Source: Duganella sp. Leaf126
GTDB lineage: Bacteria; Pseudomonadota; Gammaproteobacteria; Burkholderiales; Burkholderiaceae_D
Assembly: GCF_001423125.1 (NCBI RefSeq)
Contig: NZ_LMNW01000034.1
Span: forward strand, 198,936-262,935
Direction of reading: 5' to 3'
Length of the DNA: 64,000 nucleotides
The notes beneath the pieces are model-generated. The model did not search any database. It saw nothing but the letters and a program-made list of their open reading frames with translations, and was not told the DNA's origin. Position numbers and translations under genes: made by a program. This document shows, piece by piece, positions 42,468 through 51,423 of the stretch (the stretch's first letter is position 1; every line of letters begins with the position of its first letter).

Positions 42468-45398
42468 ATGCAGTATCAATCCACCCCACCACTGCGTCGG
42501 GCGACGATGGCAGTTTGCATCACCGTAGCACTGCTCGAAATGAGCGGCCAGGCATATGCCCAGACCGCACCTGCCACTGCACAGGCCGATGCACCGCCGG
42601 CGCAGATGCAGGCAGTGGTCGTGACCGGTTCGCTGATCCGCCGCGTTGCCGACGAAGGCGCGACGCCGCTGACCACCATCAAGTCGGCCGAGATGGAAGC
42701 GCGTGGCCACACCGAACTGAAAGACCTGGTGCTGGAACAGCCGCAATCGCTGTCGCTGGGCACCAATCCGGGCGCTGCCGGCCCGGTCACCAACTTGCGC
42801 GGCCTGGGCCCGATGCGTACGCTGACCCTGCTCAACGGCCGCCGCCTGGCCAACGAACCGCTGCAGGACCAGTACGTATCGGTCAACGTGATTCCGCGCA
42901 TGGCGCTGGACCGCGTGGAAACGCTGTCCGGCGGCGCCGCCTCGATCTACGGCGCCGACGCCATCGGCGGCGTCCAGAACTTCTGGACCAAGCGCGGCTA
43001 CAAGGGCCTGACGCTGAAGGGCGAATTCGCCGCGCCGGAAATGCACGGCGGCGGCACCACCAAGTCGTTCGGCGCCATCGGCGGCTTCGGCGACCTCGGC
43101 AAGGACGGCTTCAATGCCTACTTCGCCATCGACCACCAGGAAAAATCGGCGCTGATGCAGGGCGACCGCCCCGAGCAGCACGATCCGGAAACGCTGCGCT
43201 CGCTGGGCCTGGGCCTGCTGCCTGATGGCCGCAACGCCAACCCGCTGGCCAACTTCGGCTTCAGCCGCGCGGCCAATTCCAACTACAACCCCAACTTCGC
43301 CACCGGTTGCAACGCGCCATCGTCGTTGTCGACGCTGGGCGCCGCCAGCTTGCAGACCCCGGCCGTGTACGCGCCCGGCTGCATCCGCAATCCGCTGTAT
43401 TTCAATGCCGTGACCGACGGCAGCAAGATCACCACGATGTCGGGACGCCTGAGCTTTAACCTGCCTGGCGGCCACAAGATCGACATGGATCTGCTGAACT
43501 CGGAATTCACGGTGCAGAAATTCCGCGGCATGCAGAGCCCGGGATCGACCAATCCGTTCACCACCTACTCGATGCCGGCCAGCAGCCGCTTCTATCCCGG
43601 CGCAGGCATCACGCCAGCAGTGCAGGTGGTGGGCGCCAATGGCGCGACCGGTACGCCGACGATGTACATCGACGCCACCAAGACGCCGGGTACGCCGACC
43701 AACCTGAACATGGCCAACCGCACCATCTACTTCCAGTGGGGTCCGGCGGAACTGGGTTCGGCCTACCGTAACGACAAGCAGACCAACAAGCGCCTGGTGC
43801 TGACCGCCGAAGGCGAAGTGCTGAGCTGGGACTACCGCGCCGGCGTCAATTACGGCGCGTCCGAGCGCAACACCATGGCCGGCGACGGCTACATCCTGTA
43901 CTCGAAAGCGCAGGAAGGCTTCAACCGCGGCATCCTCAATCCGTTCGGCCTGCAGGACGAGGCGGGGGCGGCTTACCTGAACAGCATCGTCGCCAAGGAT
44001 TACACCTACCGCCTGAACAAGGCCTACAACAAGAGCGTGGACCTGACCCTGTCCAAGGGCCTGTTCAAGCTCGGCGGCGGCGACCTGACACTGGCCGTGT
44101 CGGGCGAACTGCGCGAAGACAGCGCGCGCACCTTCAACGCGCCGCTCGACTACGTGTACCGCAAGGCTGACGGCAGCTACAATCTCGACTCGGCCGGCAA
44201 CGTGCTGCAGCACGACCTGGTGGGCGAAACCCCGCAGGGTGTGGCCAAGAAACTCAAGCGCAAGATCACGTCGATCATGGCCGAGGTGGATGCACCGATC
44301 ACCGACACCTTCCTGCTCAACGGCGCCGTACGGGCCGACCGCTACGACGACCTGGACCAGACCACCGTCAACCCGAAACTGGCGGCGCGCTGGCAGCCGT
44401 ACCAGCCGCTGGTGCTGCGCGGTTCGGTCTCCACCGGTTTCCGTGCACCGTCGATCATGGACATCCAGAATCCGACTGCCGAAGTGCGCACGCAGCAGAT
44501 GGACGACCCGGTACTGTGCCCGAGCGCGCAGCCGACCGTCACCGGCACCGGCACGCCGGTGGCAGGCCGCACCCGCGACCAGGTGTGCGACGTGCTGACC
44601 ACCTACTGGACCAAGTCGCCGAACAACAGCTTCCTGAAACCGGAAAAATCGCGCGGCTTCTCGTACGGCTTCGCGCTCGAACCGATCAAGAACCTGTCGA
44701 TCACGGTCGACTACTGGGGCCTGAAAATGCGTGACGTGCTGGGCGCCGTCAGCATCGCCGAAATCCAGCAAAATCCCGGCAAATATTCGGACCAGATCAT
44801 CCGTGGTGCAGATGGCCTGATCGATCACATCGTGGCCAGCCAGGCCAATCGCGGCATGGCCCGCATCCGGGGCGCCGACATTTCCGGTAACTACCGTTTC
44901 CCGAAAACGGCTGCCGGCACCTTCGACGCCAAGATCGACGGCACCTGGTACCAGAAAAACGAGTTCCAGGGCGAGAAGGACGGCGTCTGGCTGCAGAACG
45001 TGGGCGTGATCACCAACGACGGCCGTTACGGCAGCGCTGGTCCGAACGCCGGTCTGGCCGGTTTGCCGCAGCTGAACCCACGCTGGAAGCACACGGCGTC
45101 GATCGGCTGGAACTACGGCGATTTCCGCACCACGCTGTCGCAGCGCTATAACACCGGCTTCCGCGATCTGACGCCGCGTACCGGTTCCTCGCTGACCAAG
45201 GTGGAAGCGTACAGCCAGTGGAATATGAACGTGCGTTACAACGGCATCGCCAATACCACCATCACGGTGGGCGTGAACAACATCACCAACGAGTTCCCGC
45301 CGCTGACCTCGAACAGCACCTACACCGGCGGCTATGTCACCAGCCTGGCCGACATGCTGGGCCGCGTGTACCGGGTCTCGATGGAGTACAAGTTCTAA
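42468..45398 (+). CDS. TonB-dependent outer-membrane receptor
   Basis: This 976-residue receptor has a signal peptide ending near SGQAYAQ and a TonB-box/plug start MQAVVVTGSLIRR. The plug domain holds VTNLRGLGPMRTLTLLNGRR and VETLSGGAASIYGADAIGGV. A barrel follows, with the conserved late motif LVLRGSVSTGFRAPSIMDIQ and a final strand VYRVSMEYKF. The plug style matches large receptors of polysaccharide- and oligosaccharide-using Proteobacteria. The neighbouring pectate lyase suggests pectic oligomers as the substrate (inference). GGAGGAG seven bases ahead marks the start. Confidence 0.9.
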   Translation: MQYQSTPPLRRATMAVCITVALLEMSGQAYAQTAPATAQADAPPAQMQAVVVTGSLIRRVADEGATPLTTIKSAEMEARGHTELKDLVLEQPQSLSLGTNPGAAGPVTNLRGLGPMRTLTLLNGRRLANEPLQDQYVSVNVIPRMALDRVETLSGGAASIYGADAIGGVQNFWTKRGYKGLTLKGEFAAPEMHGGGTTKSFGAIGGFGDLGKDGFNAYFAIDHQEKSALMQGDRPEQHDPETLRSLGLGLLPDGRNANPLANFGFSRAANSNYNPNFATGCNAPSSLSTLGAASLQTPAVYAPGCIRNPLYFNAVTDGSKITTMSGRLSFNLPGGHKIDMDLLNSEFTVQKFRGMQSPGSTNPFTTYSMPASSRFYPGAGITPAVQVVGANGATGTPTMYIDATKTPGTPTNLNMANRTIYFQWGPAELGSAYRNDKQTNKRLVLTAEGEVLSWDYRAGVNYGASERNTMAGDGYILYSKAQEGFNRGILNPFGLQDEAGAAYLNSIVAKDYTYRLNKAYNKSVDLTLSKGLFKLGGGDLTLAVSGELREDSARTFNAPLDYVYRKADGSYNLDSAGNVLQHDLVGETPQGVAKKLKRKITSIMAEVDAPITDTFLLNGAVRADRYDDLDQTTVNPKLAARWQPYQPLVLRGSVSTGFRAPSIMDIQNPTAEVRTQQMDDPVLCPSAQPTVTGTGTPVAGRTRDQVCDVLTTYWTKSPNNSFLKPEKSRGFSYGFALEPIKNLSITVDYWGLKMRDVLGAVSIAEIQQNPGKYSDQIIRGADGLIDHIVASQANRGMARIRGADISGNYRFPKTAAGTFDAKIDGTWYQKNEFQGEKDGVWLQNVGVITNDGRYGSAGPNAGLAGLPQLNPRWKHTASIGWNYGDFRTTLSQRYNTGFRDLTPRTGSSLTKVEAYSQWNMNVRYNGIANTTITVGVNNITNEFPPLTSNSTYTGGYVTSLADMLGRVYRVSMEYKF

Positions 45399-45413
45399 GC
45401 GGCGGCACGGAAT

Positions 45414-45470
45414 CCGCTCCCGTCCGGGAGCGGTGCAAGCTTGTCCAAGGCGGCCGCGAGGCCGCTTTTT
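45414..45470 (+). terminator. Double hairpin terminator after the TonB receptor gene
   Basis: A first hairpin pairs CCGCTCCC with GGGAGCGG around GTCC. A second pairs GCGGCC with GGCCGC around GCGA and is followed at once by five T residues, giving a typical intrinsic terminator. The pectate lyase gene beyond it therefore probably has its own promoter or depends on read-through. Confidence 0.8.
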
Positions 45471-45534
45471 CGTTGGCGGCGCCGGCTGTTCCGGATCGCC
45501 GCGTGTAAGATAACCCCACATCAAGGAGCAGACG

Positions 45535-46812
45535 ATGATCAAACGACAGATGCTGGCTGCAGCGGTTGCGCTGACGCTGGTCTCGGGCGCCGTGCGCGCC
45601 GAGGTGATCGGCAGGATGGAAACCCCGCAAGCCCTGAGCGAGCAGCGCCTGGACGGCGTCGCCGCCCCCGAGCGGGCGCTGTGGCTGGCCTATCTGGCGC
45701 GCTCGCGCAGCCTGATGGCAGCCGACAAGGCGGCGCTGGCTGCCGAACGTGAGGGAACGGAGGCGGGAACGGTAGCGGGAGCGGCGGCGCAGCCGGCGCC
45801 CGGCAACGGCATGCCGCTCAAGAATGCAGCAGACTGGTATGGCTCGGCCGATGCCTTGCGCATCGCCGACAACATCGTCAGCTACCAGACCCCGGCCGGC
45901 GGCTGGGGCAAGAACGTCAACCGGGACGCGCCGCCGCGCCAGAAAGGTGAGGCCTATGTCCATGGCGACGCCGGCAAGCCGGAAGGCTGGTCGTTCGTCG
46001 GCACCATCGACAACGATGCCACCAGCACCGAGCTGCGCTTCCTGGCGCGCGTGATCGCCAGCGGCAGGGGAGCGCGCCAGGCGCAGTACCGCGCCGCATT
46101 CGTGCGCGGCATGGAATACCTGTTCAACGCCCAGTACCCGAACGGCGGTTTTCCGCAGGTGTATCCGCTCGCGGGCGGCTACCACGACGCCATTACCTAC
46201 AACGACAATGCCATCGCCAATGTCGCCGATCTGCTCGACGACGTGGCGCTGCGCCGCGGCGACTACGGCTTCGTCTCGACCGAGCTGGCCGCGCGCGCCG
46301 CGCAGTCGCGCGACAAGGCCGAACAGGTGATCATCGCCAGCCAGATCAGGATCGATGGCGTGCCCACCGGCTGGTGCCAGCAGCACGATCCGGTCACCCT
46401 GGCGCCGGTGGGCGCCCGCAATTTCGAGCCGATCGCACTGGTCAGCGAGGAAAGCGCACGCCTGCTCAAGGTGCTGATGCGCGACCCGGCCCCGACGCCT
46501 GCCGTCGTGGCAGCGGTGGACGCCGGCGCCGCCTGGCTCAAGCGCGTGGCCATCTACGGCCAGCACTGGGAACGCAGCAGGGCTGGCGGCGTTCTCACGC
46601 CGAAAGCCGGCGCCGGTCCGCTCTGGGCGCGTTTTTACGATATCGCGACCATGCGGCCTGTGTTCGGCGACCGCGATCGCACCATCCATACCGACGTCAA
46701 CGAACTGTCGCCCGAGCGACGGACCGGTTACGCCTGGTATGTCAGCAACCCGGCTGCTACGCTCGATAAATACCAGCAGTGGGCGCGCAAATTTTCACCC
46801 ACTGGCCACTGA
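45535..46812 (+). CDS. Pectate lyase, polysaccharide lyase family 10
   Basis: This secreted 425-residue enzyme cleaves polygalacturonate by beta-elimination. A signal peptide (MLAAAVALTLVSGAVRA) is followed by an Ala-rich region. The catalytic domain of the PL10 alpha/alpha fold shows YQTPAGGWGKN, GTIDNDATSTELRFLARVIA, YLFNAQYPNGGFPQVYPL, YHDAITYNDNAIANV and GVPTGWCQQHDPVTLAPVGA. Calcium-binding and catalytic residues lie in these stretches in studied family members. Together with the upstream TonB receptor it forms a minimal pectin-use locus; no inner-membrane transporter or uronate catabolic genes are in the window. Confidence 0.9.
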   Translation: MIKRQMLAAAVALTLVSGAVRAEVIGRMETPQALSEQRLDGVAAPERALWLAYLARSRSLMAADKAALAAEREGTEAGTVAGAAAQPAPGNGMPLKNAADWYGSADALRIADNIVSYQTPAGGWGKNVNRDAPPRQKGEAYVHGDAGKPEGWSFVGTIDNDATSTELRFLARVIASGRGARQAQYRAAFVRGMEYLFNAQYPNGGFPQVYPLAGGYHDAITYNDNAIANVADLLDDVALRRGDYGFVSTELAARAAQSRDKAEQVIIASQIRIDGVPTGWCQQHDPVTLAPVGARNFEPIALVSEESARLLKVLMRDPAPTPAVVAAVDAGAAWLKRVAIYGQHWERSRAGGVLTPKAGAGPLWARFYDIATMRPVFGDRDRTIHTDVNELSPERRTGYAWYVSNPAATLDKYQQWARKFSPTGH

Positions 46813-46875
46813 CCCTATCGTTCTGCCGACCATCCCAGGTCGGCAAGTTGAAATAAACCTTGCGTCGCCAAATAG

Positions 46876-46910
46876 CGTAATACATAATACATGGTATGTA
46901 ATACGTTACG
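46876..46910. promoter_or_regulatory. A+T-rich repeat/palindrome upstream of the KfrA-like gene
   Basis: TAATAC occurs three times (46878, 46885, 46899). TACAT-GGT-ATGTA forms an inverted repeat in the middle, and CGTAA/TTACG bracket the block. It lies 16 bases before the start codon. Plasmid KfrA is known to bind an operator overlapping its own promoter, so autoregulation is likely. Confidence 0.5.
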
Positions 46911-46925
46911 ATAAAGGAGCGAAAC

Positions 46926-47708
46926 ATGGCACGGACCGGTTTATCGAAAGAAGAAGTCGAGCGCGCACGGGCCGCGCTGTTGGCGCAGGGTCAGTATCCC
47001 TCCGTTGATGCGGTGCGGGTAGCGTCGGGCAATACCGGCTCCAAGTCCACCATCCACCGCTACCTGAAGGAAATCGACGAAGAGCAGGGCGGCTCAGCGA
47101 ACGCCAGGGCGGGAGCCAAACCAGCGCCCATCAGCGACGCCCTGCGGGCACTGGTCGGGCGTCTGGCCACGCAGCTGCAGCAGGAAGCAGACGACAAGCT
47201 CGACACTGCCCGCGCCGAGCTGGCTGAGAAAGAACAGGAACTGGTGCAGGCCAACCGCCAGCTCGACAGTGCACTGCGCACGGCGCGCGAACACGAGGCG
47301 CGGCTGCAAACGGACTTGCGCCAGCAGCGCCTGGCGTTCAACATCAAGCAGGATGAACTGGCGCAGCTGAGCAAGGAAAGCAGCCGCATCGCCACCGAAC
47401 TGGCACACACCCAGCAGTCGCTCTATGAACAGCTGACCCATGCCCGCAAGCTTGAGCAGAAGGTCGAGCAATTGCAGGCGCAGCAGCACCACGCGGCCGA
47501 TCTCGAACGGCAGCTGGCAACCAGCATGGCGACCACCGAACGCCTGGAAGAGCAGCTGCAGGCGATGGCGTCGGCGCTGACGCCGACCCAGGCCAGGGTG
47601 CGCGAACTGGAACTGCTGCTGGTCCAGGCCGAGGCGCGCGCCCAGGCGCAGGAGCAGATGGGCGCGCAGCTGCGCAGCTACCTGGACCGGATGGCAGCGC
47701 CGACATAA
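46926..47708 (+). CDS. KfrA-like DNA-binding coiled-coil protein
   Basis: This 260-residue protein has a KfrA_N-type helix-turn-helix domain in about residues 1-60 (LSKEEVERARAALLAQGQYP, SVDAVRVASGNTGSKSTIHR). An uninterrupted coiled coil rich in Gln, Glu, Ala and Leu follows to near the C-terminus (QVEQLQAQQHHAADLERQLA style). KfrA proteins were described on IncP plasmids, where they bind DNA and multimerise through the coiled coil; chromosomal members have no settled role. AAAGGAG ahead of the ATG is a strong ribosome site. No par or rep genes are nearby. Confidence 0.82.
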   Translation: MARTGLSKEEVERARAALLAQGQYPSVDAVRVASGNTGSKSTIHRYLKEIDEEQGGSANARAGAKPAPISDALRALVGRLATQLQQEADDKLDTARAELAEKEQELVQANRQLDSALRTAREHEARLQTDLRQQRLAFNIKQDELAQLSKESSRIATELAHTQQSLYEQLTHARKLEQKVEQLQAQQHHAADLERQLATSMATTERLEEQLQAMASALTPTQARVRELELLLVQAEARAQAQEQMGAQLRSYLDRMAAPT

Positions 47709-47711
47709 GCC

Positions 47712-48368
47712 TTACAAATAATGGCGCTCGGTGGCCGCCGCCGGCACGGTCAGCCTCACCAGCAATGCTTCGATATCACGTCTCACTACGTCCGTCAGCG
47801 GCAGACCCTCATAGCGCAGCGTGGTATAGCCGGCTTGCTCCAGCATGGCGTCACGGTCGGCATCGGCTGCGCGCCTGTTCCAGTGCGACCGGTCATCGAG
47901 CTCGACGATGGCAATTGGCGTCAGCTGCCGCGAGCAGATCACGAAGTCCGCCACCTTGCGGTCGAACCGGTTGCGATGGGCCTGCTCGTCCGTGGTGATC
48001 AGGGCGGAGAAGGCCACCTGCGCCAGCACCACGCACTCGGGCAGCGCGGTGGCCAATATGCCGTACATCTGTTCTTCGAACGGCGTCAGCGGGCGCCGCG
48101 CGCGCACCGGCACGCTGGCCAGCGGGGGCGGAGCGGATGGCTGCCACCGGGACGGTGGCAGCGAACCGGTGGTAGTCGTTGGGCGCGCACTTTTGGACAA
48201 TGCGCGTTGCTGCCGGCGCCGCCGTCGCGCACGCGCCAGCACGCGTTCTTTTATGAACAGCAGCAGCGCATACAGCATCAGCGCCGCCAGCCCATAGCTG
48301 ATGAAGGCGCTCAACATCGGTTGCAGGATGTCCAGGTGGATCGGGGCGGGTAGGGTGGGCGATGTCAT
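47712..48368 (-). CDS. DUF2726 protein with one membrane segment
   Basis: This 218-residue protein has an N-terminal membrane helix (FISYGLAALMLYALLLFI), an Arg-rich stop-transfer stretch, a Pro/Ser linker, then a DUF2726 domain (PLTPFEEQMYGILATALPEC, KVADFVICSRQLTPIAIVEL, DDRSHWN, MLEQAGYTTLRYEGLPL). The D...ExD-like strand pattern and the closing R-Y resemble restriction-endonuclease-like folds, but no nuclease activity is established. The ATG at 48368 is chosen; 48407 adds 13 codons. It converges on the KfrA-like gene with three bases between. Confidence 0.75.
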   Translation of the reverse strand: MTSPTLPAPIHLDILQPMLSAFISYGLAALMLYALLLFIKERVLARARRRRRQQRALSKSARPTTTTGSLPPSRWQPSAPPPLASVPVRARRPLTPFEEQMYGILATALPECVVLAQVAFSALITTDEQAHRNRFDRKVADFVICSRQLTPIAIVELDDRSHWNRRAADADRDAMLEQAGYTTLRYEGLPLTDVVRRDIEALLVRLTVPAAATERHYL

Positions 48369-48410
48369 GCCCACAGGATAACGCTGATATTGCCTTGTGG
48401 CAATCACAGA

Positions 48411-49346
48411 TCATTGCAGGTGCCGGCGCACCAGACAGGCAATATCATCGAACGACATGGTCTCGCAACTGACTGCCAGGCCGCCCTCGAATACCGGCTG
48501 GGTCAGCTTGGTCAGCACGCTGCCGGTTGGCATTTCGATTGCCAGCCGCGCACCGCGTTCCCACGCGTGCCGGATGCCGTCGTACCAGTGCACGGGGCGC
48601 GCCATATTATGGGCCAGGTCGGCGCCGATGGCAGCGCCGTCGAACATGGCGCGCGCCGCGCTGCCGCTGATGTACGTGACAGCGTGCTGCGGCCGGCGCA
48701 GCGCGACCGCAGACATGGCCGATGCCAGTGCCTGCGCCTGTCGGTCGAACAATGCGCAGTGCGACGGCACGCTGACGGCCAGCCGCTCGGCCCTGGCGCC
48801 GTGATTGCCGGCCTGGACCAGGTTGGCCACCGCCGCCATGGCTGCGTCGGCGCCGGCGATGACCAGCTGGCGCGGGCCGTTCAGGTTGGCGATGTACACC
48901 GGTTGCGCCGCGCTGTGCACCTGCGCCACCAGCGGCGCCAGCTGCGCTGCCAGCAGGCCCGTGATCGCGGTCATGCCGTAGCCGGCCGGGTAGGCGTCCT
49001 GCATCGATTGCGCGCGCTGGCGCACCAGCCGGACCGCGTCGGCAAAATCGAGCACACCGGCGGTCACCGCTGCCGGAAACGCGCCGATCGACAGGCCGGC
49101 CACCAGCGCCGGCTGGGCGCCTAGCATGGCCAGGTGGCGCGCGGCAGCCACGCCGGCAACCAGCAGGCACAGTTGCACGGCCACCGTGTAGCGCAGGGCG
49201 GCCTCGGTGTCGAGCAGCAGGACATCGCTGCCCAGCGCCACCGAGGCTTCGTTAAGCGTCTCCGCGACGACCGGGTGCGCGGGCAAGGCGTGCAGCATGC
49301 CCGGGCGTTGCGCGCCCTGGCCGGGAAACGTGTACAGCACGCTCAT
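48411..49346 (-). CDS. mdcH: Malonyl-CoA:ACP transacylase of malonate decarboxylase
   Basis: MdcH loads malonyl from CoA onto the special acyl carrier MdcC to prime the malonate decarboxylase cycle. The 311-residue protein is of the FabD type, with YTFPGQGAQRPGMLHALP, the nucleophile elbow GLSIGAFPAAV (Leu in place of the usual His), the Arg region LVRQRAQSMQ, and the catalytic His in SVPSHCALF. It is the last gene of the operon and overlaps mdcG by four bases. Confidence 0.92.
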   Translation of the reverse strand: MSVLYTFPGQGAQRPGMLHALPAHPVVAETLNEASVALGSDVLLLDTEAALRYTVAVQLCLLVAGVAAARHLAMLGAQPALVAGLSIGAFPAAVTAGVLDFADAVRLVRQRAQSMQDAYPAGYGMTAITGLLAAQLAPLVAQVHSAAQPVYIANLNGPRQLVIAGADAAMAAVANLVQAGNHGARAERLAVSVPSHCALFDRQAQALASAMSAVALRRPQHAVTYISGSAARAMFDGAAIGADLAHNMARPVHWYDGIRHAWERGARLAIEMPTGSVLTKLTQPVFEGGLAVSCETMSFDDIACLVRRHLQ

Positions 49347-50104
49347 GCCGCTGCACCCTGCGCTGCGCCGGGCTGCCACGGATCGGCCAGCAGCAGCGGA
49401 CCGTGGGCGGTCTTGAGCAGCACCCGGCCGCCGCGCGCGTATTCGTTCAGGGCAAAGCCGCCGACGCCGGTATCGACCTGGATATCGACGCGGGACGCCT
49501 GCCGTTCCTGCAGGCGCAGCAGGCGATCGATGGTGGATGGCGCCAGGACTGCCGGCGCGCGCACCAGCAGATCGAGATCGCTGTCCGCGCGCAGCACGGT
49601 CAGGCCGGACGCCAGCTGGAAACCGGCGCCGCCGGTCGGCCCCCAGGCCAGGCCCAGTTGCGCCAGCGTCGGCGCCATGGCAGCCAGCGCTTGCAGCGGC
49701 GGCAGGGCAAACCAGCCGCCCGGCGATGGTGGCGATGGTGGCGGAGCTGGCGCAGGCAGCGCAGGCGGAAATGACCACGCGGACGGCCCGGTTGCCGACG
49801 CCGGCGCGGGCACGCCCGGTGCTCCCGGTGCCGCCCCGGCCGTGCCCAGGACCTGCCGCGCCAGCATCTCGGGCGTGACGCAGCGCGCCACAGCGTCGTG
49901 CTGCACGTAACCCTTGCAGCGCTGGCTGCGGGTGAGCCCGCGCGCGCCGACCGGCAGCAGGCCGGCCGGCGCCGCCTCGCGCCGCACCACCAGCGGCGCC
50001 TGCGCCAGCCAGGCGGCATCGAGCCACGCCGGCCAGCCTTCTGCGCCGCCGGTGCTGAAGCGGTCGGGCAGGTGCAGGAACAGCAGATCGTGCGGACTGG
50101 GCAT
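49343..50104 (-). CDS. mdcG: Phosphoribosyl-dephospho-CoA transferase of malonate decarboxylase
   Basis: MdcG attaches the 2'-(5''-phosphoribosyl)-3'-dephospho-CoA prosthetic group to MdcC. The 253-residue protein has the nucleotidyltransferase acids in VLRADSDLDLLVRAP and the N-terminal RHDLLFL-like PHDLLFLHLP. A Pro/Ala/Ser-rich insertion near residues 100-130 looks like a flexible linker. The ATG at 50104 is preferred to an upstream codon because MPSPHDLLFL matches the family N-terminus. It starts four bases after madM. Confidence 0.9.
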   Translation of the reverse strand: MPSPHDLLFLHLPDRFSTGGAEGWPAWLDAAWLAQAPLVVRREAAPAGLLPVGARGLTRSQRCKGYVQHDAVARCVTPEMLARQVLGTAGAAPGAPGVPAPASATGPSAWSFPPALPAPAPPPSPPSPGGWFALPPLQALAAMAPTLAQLGLAWGPTGGAGFQLASGLTVLRADSDLDLLVRAPAVLAPSTIDRLLRLQERQASRVDIQVDTGVGGFALNEYARGGRVLLKTAHGPLLLADPWQPGAAQGAAA

Positions 50105-50108
50105 GGCG

Positions 50109-50873
50109 TTATCCAACGATGGCGCGGGTGGCAAAGAATAGCAGCGATGGGCCGAGCAGGCAGCCCAGTCCCGTGTGGAAGGTGGCCACCAGCGCGCCGT
50201 ACGGCACCAGCCTGCGGTCGGTCGCCGCCAGTCCCGCCGACACGCCGGACACGGTGCCGGCCAGGCCGCCGAACACCATCGCCGAGCGGGGCGTGCGCAA
50301 TCCGAGGAAACGCGCTGCGGCCGGCGTGCCCACCATTACCAGAATGGCCTTGATCAGGCCGGCCGCGATGCTCAGCGCCATCACATCCGATGTGGCACCG
50401 ATGGCGGCGCCGGTGACCGGGCCGACAATGTAGGTGACCGCGCCGGCGCCGATGGTGGTGATGCTGACCGCGTCGCGGTAGCCGAACGCGTAGGCCACGC
50501 AGGCGCCGACGATGAACGGCAGCAGGGTGCCCAGCAACAGCGCCATCACGCCCACAAGGCCGGCCTTGCGCGCCTCCACCACCTGCACCTCGAATGCGGT
50601 GGCGACGATGGCAAAGTCGCGCAGCATGGCGCCGCCCATCAAACCCACGCCGGCAAACAGCGAGACATCGGCCAGCCCCTTGGTGCCGCCGGTCTGGACA
50701 CCGCCCCAGTAGGCCAGACCCAGGCCGATCACGATGGCGATGGCCGAGCCGTGCACGCGACCCATGGTCAGGTGGCGCGAGAGTTTCATCGATACCAGCA
50801 TCACCAGGCCCACCAGCGCAAACGCGGTGACCAGGCCATTGTGGCGTACGGTTCCTTCGAGCAGTTCGAGCAT
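50109..50873 (-). CDS. madM: Malonate transporter subunit MadM
   Basis: MadM and MadL together form a sodium- or proton-coupled malonate uptake system in the inner membrane. The 254-residue protein has about eight hydrophobic helices, with conserved GLVTAFALVGLVMLVSMKLS, GRVHGSAIAIVIGLGLAYWG and the C-terminal RRLVPYGALVATFHTGLGCL. It sits between madL and mdcG. In many Pseudomonas-type clusters the transporter pair ends the operon, so its position here differs. Confidence 0.92.
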   Translation of the reverse strand: MLELLEGTVRHNGLVTAFALVGLVMLVSMKLSRHLTMGRVHGSAIAIVIGLGLAYWGGVQTGGTKGLADVSLFAGVGLMGGAMLRDFAIVATAFEVQVVEARKAGLVGVMALLLGTLLPFIVGACVAYAFGYRDAVSITTIGAGAVTYIVGPVTGAAIGATSDVMALSIAAGLIKAILVMVGTPAAARFLGLRTPRSAMVFGGLAGTVSGVSAGLAATDRRLVPYGALVATFHTGLGCLLGPSLLFFATRAIVG

Positions 50874-50883
50874 GGCGGTCTCC

Positions 50884-51324
50884 TCAACGCGCGGTGGCGG
50901 TGGCAGCGGGGGCAGCAGCGGCCCGGTCGGCCGCAGGCGGCGCCTGGTCCGTTCCCTCCGCTCCCTCAGTGCCCTTCTCGCCGCGGTTGATCAGCGCGAT
51001 CACGCACGCGCACACCACCACGCTGCCCACTGCCGCCAGCAGCGCCACCGGGCCGCCGCGCAGCGCCGTCAGCACATTCTGCTGGGCGGCCATGGCCACC
51101 ACCACCGGAATGTACAGCGCGCCCCAGAACGCCACGCCCATCTCGGTCTGCTCGGGCATCCAGCCTTTCCTGTGCATCCACAGCCGCGCGCAGATCAGCA
51201 GGATCATCGCAATGCCGACGCCGCCGACATTGGTCTTGGCGCCGATCAGGGCGCCCAGCAGGTCGCCGAGAAAAATTCCCAGCAAATGGCAGATTGCCAG
51301 TAAAGCGGTACCGTAAATAATCAT
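50884..51324 (-). CDS. madL: Malonate transporter subunit MadL
   Basis: This 146-residue partner of MadM has four membrane helices in its first 110 residues (MIIYGTALLAICHLLGIFLG, LIGAKTNVGGVGIAMILLIC, FWGALYIPVVVAMAAQQNVL). A Glu/Ala-rich cytoplasmic tail is longer than in typical members. GAKTNVGGVGIAM is the family hallmark. About 100 bases without coding character separate it from mdcE; the rest of the operon is tightly packed. Confidence 0.92.
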   Translation of the reverse strand: MIIYGTALLAICHLLGIFLGDLLGALIGAKTNVGGVGIAMILLICARLWMHRKGWMPEQTEMGVAFWGALYIPVVVAMAAQQNVLTALRGGPVALLAAVGSVVVCACVIALINRGEKGTEGAEGTDQAPPAADRAAAAPAATATAR

Positions 51325-51423
51325 GAGGTGTCTCCTACCAGATTGAACTCGTTCCAGGAAGTGGGCAGCCGCGCCGGTGCTGTAATGGTTGGTGATACCG
51401 GCTGAAAGGCGGCTGCCGTGGTT

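Noticed and set aside
42450..45542. A 1030-codon minus-strand frame opposite the TonB receptor
   Set aside because: The plus strand encodes a complete signal peptide, plug and barrel. The antisense translation is low-complexity with no motif or ribosome site.
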